64,000 bases of DNA from Mangifera indica. Its lineage: Eukaryota; Streptophyta; Magnoliopsida; Sapindales; Anacardiaceae. This document shows, piece by piece, positions 60,349 through 64,000 of the stretch (position 1 is the first letter of the stretch; each line of letters starts with the position of its first letter). Location of the stretch: assembly GCF_011075055.1 (NCBI RefSeq), contig NC_058143.1, positions 10,989,057 through 11,053,056 of the forward strand, in the 5' to 3' direction. The position numbers were made by a program, and so were the translations under genes. Under the pieces are notes generated by a model that worked only from the letters and a program-made list of their open reading frames with translations, did not search any database and had not been told where the DNA came from.

Positions 60349-61242
60349 AAGATACCCCACATTACAATATCTCCTGGTGGTTCTAAACACTTTATTATTT
60401 CCTACTTCTCTAACATCGGTCTTTCTAACTGCTAGGTTTGCCATCCATTTCCTGAATATAAAAGCTTTGACTTGTGTTCTTATTCATTTTATGCTCAAAT
60501 TTTTGTAGAAACATTTTAGCTTAAGACAAACTAATTTTTCCAGCGAGTCTAATCTAGCAGTTACGTTGAGAACAACAGGATAAGATTTAGACCCTGTACC
60601 ATCTAGGATCAAATTTATTAATTCTTCTTCTGTTATCATTTGACCACTAGAGTTTAATGCACCAGCTATTTCTTTCGTTTTTCTAAATTACTCACTCATA
60701 CTTATTGAAGCTTTTTTCAAAGTTTGCAACATATTTTTAAGTGATGATTAACACGTAGCTATATGCCTATATTGTGAATTACTTCTTTTGTTAACACTAG
60801 ATCCTTCAGTTTTTAACAATTATGAAGGCTTTAGGGCAACAGATAAGACTTGTTAGATGGTCTTCCAGATTGTACGCTCCAACTGCAAATAGGATTTGTG
60901 CTCTAAGTGTTTGTAGCTTTCTTCAGTCAACTTAGGACTGATCGGTTGCAGATTAGCTAGTGAACAAACCACTAAATCAATTAAACTATGCGTTCATATT
61001 TTTTTTTAATATAATTTAAGTATGCAAATAATATATTATTATGTAATTAGTTAAATTAAAGATAGAATAATATTCAATCATATAATAATACATCATATGT
61101 GTATCAAAAATTTGTCTACATATTGCTACCACTGAATTGACTCATCACTTTCTCAGATGCAAGATCGCCAGAAAAATTCATCTTAGGTGTGTTTGAAACA
61201 CTCAGAAAAGCAGAAAAAATCATCCATAGACTTTAGTCAGTG

Positions 61243-61254
61243 GCTTTGATACCA
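61243..61254 (-). promoter_or_regulatory. Primer binding site of the second copia element
   Basis: The minus strand reads TGGTATCAAAGC directly after the LTR end (…CTGTTCA), one base different from the usual Met-tRNA site TGGTATCAGAGC. Confidence 0.8.
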
Positions 61255-61528
61255 TGAACAGAAAATGACAGATTGAAGAACTGAAGATTTGTGAAAAATA
61301 GTGCACAAACAACTCAACAGTACTGGTTATAGAACACTGATGATTATAAGAAAAGAAATCTAAGAATAGAGCAAAAGAAAACGGTATAATCGAATGAGTA
61401 GTGTGAAGAAACATAACAAAGGAACAGAGAAGAGACTAAAAATTACTTAATATAAGAATACATCACTATTTATACACCAAATAAAGCAATATCCTATTTT
61501 ACATCACAAAGAGGAATTTGCAGCAACA
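61255..61528 (-). repeat. 5' LTR of the second copia element (274 bp)
   Basis: The minus strand starts TGTTGCTGCAAATTCC and ends TTTTCTGTTCA, followed at once by the PBS. Related to 42059-42356. Confidence 0.75.
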
Positions 61529-62060
61529 CTTTATTATAAGGGTTTCTTTTTTTTTTTTTTTTGGCTGCATTCTAACAAATATTGACAGAAAATTGTATCA
61601 GTAAAATTGGATTGATAGTTTTTTTTTTTTTTTTTTGCTATTTTAATTAATATATCTACAAGATCATTTCTAATATTTCTGAATTATTCTTAAAAAAAAT
61701 CTGAAAAGATGAAAAAAATTAAGTAATACTACCTCAATCTTTGTGTCATAACTATGTTATTGAAAATTACAAAGCCTGAAGTAACAAAAATTAAAACTTT
61801 CCGAGGATCAATATTTTGTCACCCTGAAGTTCCCAAAATTGATAGCAAGGAGTTACCATGAGACATTTCATGTACTAAATCAATACGATATTAATATATG
61901 ATCCTCCCTTAAATTATACTTAACTAGACCCCTTGCTATCGATCGAACTTCAGTCACATTGACCCTTAATTTCATCAAATTAAAACTTGTTAGAACATAA
62001 AAAAAATAAACGAAAAATTAGCAAATCAGTTTTGTATACATCTTCTCCATCACCTCAAAT
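61529..62060. other. Downstream flank of the AP2 gene, poly-T tracts
   Basis: T runs at about 61549-61561 and 61620-61636. The part nearest 62060 should be the 3' UTR of the minus-strand AP2 gene; no certain poly(A) signal was assigned. Confidence 0.4.
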
Positions 62061-63893
62061 TTAAGTGTCATTCCACACTGTAAATGTTGGAGCTCCATGG
62101 CACAACGCCATTGTACTCGTTCTTGGCGCAAGTGTGGGAACCGCTGTCGGCACCCAGTTGTTGCATTGGCTTCCCGCTGAAGATTGTTGATGAGATATAT
62201 AATACAAATTGTTATCGTTTTCACCAAAACTTCCATGATCGTTTGCAATAACTGTCCCCATTGGAATCACGTTCACATCCCCGCTATTGTTACCGTAAAT
62301 CACGGAGTTTGAGCCCGAGCTGTGTTCCAATGAAGATTGATGATCCATGTTCATAAGATTGTGTAAAACGGACGGCTGAAAGAAATTGTGGGTGCCTCCC
62401 AGTTGAAGCTGGTGGTGAAGCTCGGCGTCTTGCTCTTGCTTGCACCAGAGGCGCTGGCTGTAGGGGAAGTGGCCGTGCATGGAGAAGTTGGAATTAGAGT
62501 TTTGCTGATGGGGTTGTTGGAATGCTAGGGTTTGCCAGTTTTGGAGGTGGTGAGCTGAGGAAGAGGATGAGGAGGCGTAGGGGTTGAAGTTTGAAGTTAC
62601 GAGGCTTTCATGTTCATTGGTTAGGGTTCGCTGGCCACCGCCACCATCGAGGGTTAGTTGGTGAGTCTGCTCCACGTCTTTCAACCGCTTGGCTGCACCG
62701 CCGATGGGTAATGTACTGCTCTCGAGGATACTATTCACATCGTAGCGGCTCATGTCAAAGTTTGTGACGGCGTTTAGACCACGAAATTTGATGGCAGCAA
62801 TGTCATAGGCCTCAGCTGCCTCCTCTTGTGTGCCTGCAAACAAAGGTGTTAAAATATGAATAAAGTTTTAGGTGAAACAAAAGTGTAATTTGTTATCATG
62901 GTGAAGAATCTCTTTGGGTGCAAAATTTGAAGGTGCATGAGAAAACTAACTCGAAATAAAGAAATATAAATTCAAAAAATGTAGAAATTAGTTGAATAAT
63001 TAAACAAAATAAAACTTACTGAAAGTGCCCAAATAAAGGTCTTTGTTCCCCGCAACTCTCCCAATTCTTGCCTGCCATCTTCCGTGCTGATGATGTCTGT
63101 TTTCAGTCACCCAAATTGCAAACAAAAGTATAGACAATTTCAATATTCCTTTCAAAATCCCACAATCTAAGTATGTATATATTAAAATCCACCAACTTAA
63201 CTAACTACAAAATATATAAAAAAAAAATCATCTTCAATACATGATATTAAAATTTCTGTCCCTCAAGGAATATTTTACCTTGTTACTCCTCGATAAATAG
63301 ATGCACCACGAGAGAACCCACTACTCTTCCTGCATTAAGTAAAAATAACATATAAAATTAATGAAATTAATTTATTGATTTGCTCGTAATTAATATAATT
63401 TACATGATTTATAAGATTAAAATAGAATAATATGATTCAAACTATACCTTCGTAGAGACGCAACATACTCTTGCCTGGTCATGTGCTTCATTTCTTCTAA
63501 CTCTTTCTCGTAGTTGCTAATCTGAAATTGTTATTAATTATTAAAAATAAAATAAAATTACAGCTTTACTTTCACTTTAGAAACAAAACCCATATAAATC
63601 GGCAAAATCAATTGAAAAAATTATCTTACTGTAACTAGACATATCCCCTCTTAATGGGGATGCTTTATTAGGAGCACAGCAAGATTATAATTTTATGTCA
63701 AGTGCAGTACCAACAGGATATTATTTATAAATTAATATACAATCAATTCTTGTTTAATTTTGGTTAATTAGAACTTAAATAAAGAAAATAATTAATTAAC
63801 TTACTGGGAAATTTGTTGTTGTAGTGGTACCCCAATATTTCAACGCTGCTAAATCATAAGCCCTTGCAGCCTTTTCTTCTTTGTCATACCCTC
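62061..63893 (-). CDS. AP2 transcription factor, AIL/PLETHORA-BABY BOOM group (3' five exons, partial)
   Basis: A double-AP2 nuclear regulator; this family controls meristem, root stem-cell and embryo identity. Minus-strand exons in order: 63805-63893, 63448-63521, 63279-63329, 63020-63096, 62061-62833, all with GT-AG borders and in frame; the first exons lie beyond 64000. They encode the end of AP2 repeat 1 ([21 protein letters not shown]), the linker ([20 protein letters not shown]), repeat 2 ([20 protein letters not shown], then [20 protein letters not shown]) and a low-complexity C-terminal domain with Ser6, Asn and Gln-rich parts. [18 protein letters not shown] after repeat 2 and the C-terminal TFTVWNDT point to the PLT1/PLT2/BBM side rather than AIL6/AIL7; the exact member is not certain. 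The stop is TAA at 62061-62063. Confidence 0.92.
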
Positions 63894-64000
63894 CTATAAG
63901 TATTATCATATAATTAAAACCAAAAGGCATAAGAATCTTCCAAAGAAAAAAGCAATTTTTTTTTTCAAATAATCAATCAATAAATCAAGAATATCTAAAT

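Larger units (their letters stand above)
55758..61254 (-). pseudogene. Second Ty1/copia element, gag to integrase, degenerate
   Basis: On the minus strand, right to left: gag (about 60660-60540, SSGQMITEEELINLILDG then YPVVLNVTARLDS); zinc knuckle (about 59790-59735, CQVCGGNGSHC); protease (about 58625-58590, YMDFGAIDHVISNP, with DFGA where DSGA is usual); integrase (about 56810-56550, LIHSDVWGPTPYVTPKGY, HFLDDYSCFTRLFFLKSKSQ, LQYDWGAEYRS); an Asn/Gln/Ser-rich linker at 55967-55758. Reverse transcriptase and RNase H are missing: the CACTA terminus lies 68 bases further left. Interrupted by inserts at 58954-59711 and 59931-60348, and by unassigned sequence at about 56840-58080. Confidence 0.8.

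Noticed and set aside
1..64000. CRISPR arrays, bacterial operons, tRNA or rRNA genes
   Set aside because: The genes are intron-bearing plant genes; no spaced-repeat array, cloverleaf with A/B boxes or rRNA sequence was recognised. Direct repeats are explained by transposons and minisatellites.

Overview
This is a nuclear window from a flowering plant, most likely a eudicot: AT-rich DNA, GT-AG introns, a plant-type ARIADNE ubiquitin ligase, an AINTEGUMENTA/PLETHORA-class AP2 factor, and plant families of LTR retrotransposons, CACTA, Mutator-like, hAT-like and Tourist-like elements. I could not name the species.

Only two host genes look functional. At the left (1376-9609, +) is a complete 15-exon RBR-type E3 ligase of the ARI7/ARI8 group, 597 codons. 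At the right edge (62061-63893, -, 5' part outside the window) is an AP2 transcription factor of the AIL/PLETHORA/BABY BOOM group. Almost everything between is duplication or transposon.

A tandem segmental duplication copied the ARI gene and its flanks: unit A is about 1040-14960 and unit B about 16300-40808. Unit B holds a decayed ARI copy (23455-39271) that lost its start codon, the end of exon 10 with its splice donor, the reading frame in exon 15 and its 3' end. Unit B has collected insertions whose empty sites are still visible in unit A: a Ty1/copia element (16496-23331, -) upstream of exon 1; an intact, apparently very young Ty3/gypsy chromovirus (27228-33538, +) in intron 5, with two LTRs that look identical and one 1732-codon gag-pol frame; a nested pair of small DNA elements in intron 9; and a Tourist-like MITE in intron 14.

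The right half (42059-61528) is a nest of elements: a decayed CACTA transposon (-), a 2.77 kb Mutator-like carrier full of tandem repeats and a repeated gene-start-like fragment, a 474 bp mini-CACTA, a second degraded copia element (-) containing a long-TIR Mutator-like element, and a miniature LTR element (TRIM). Target-site duplications are given where I could read them. All similarity statements are by eye, not computed.
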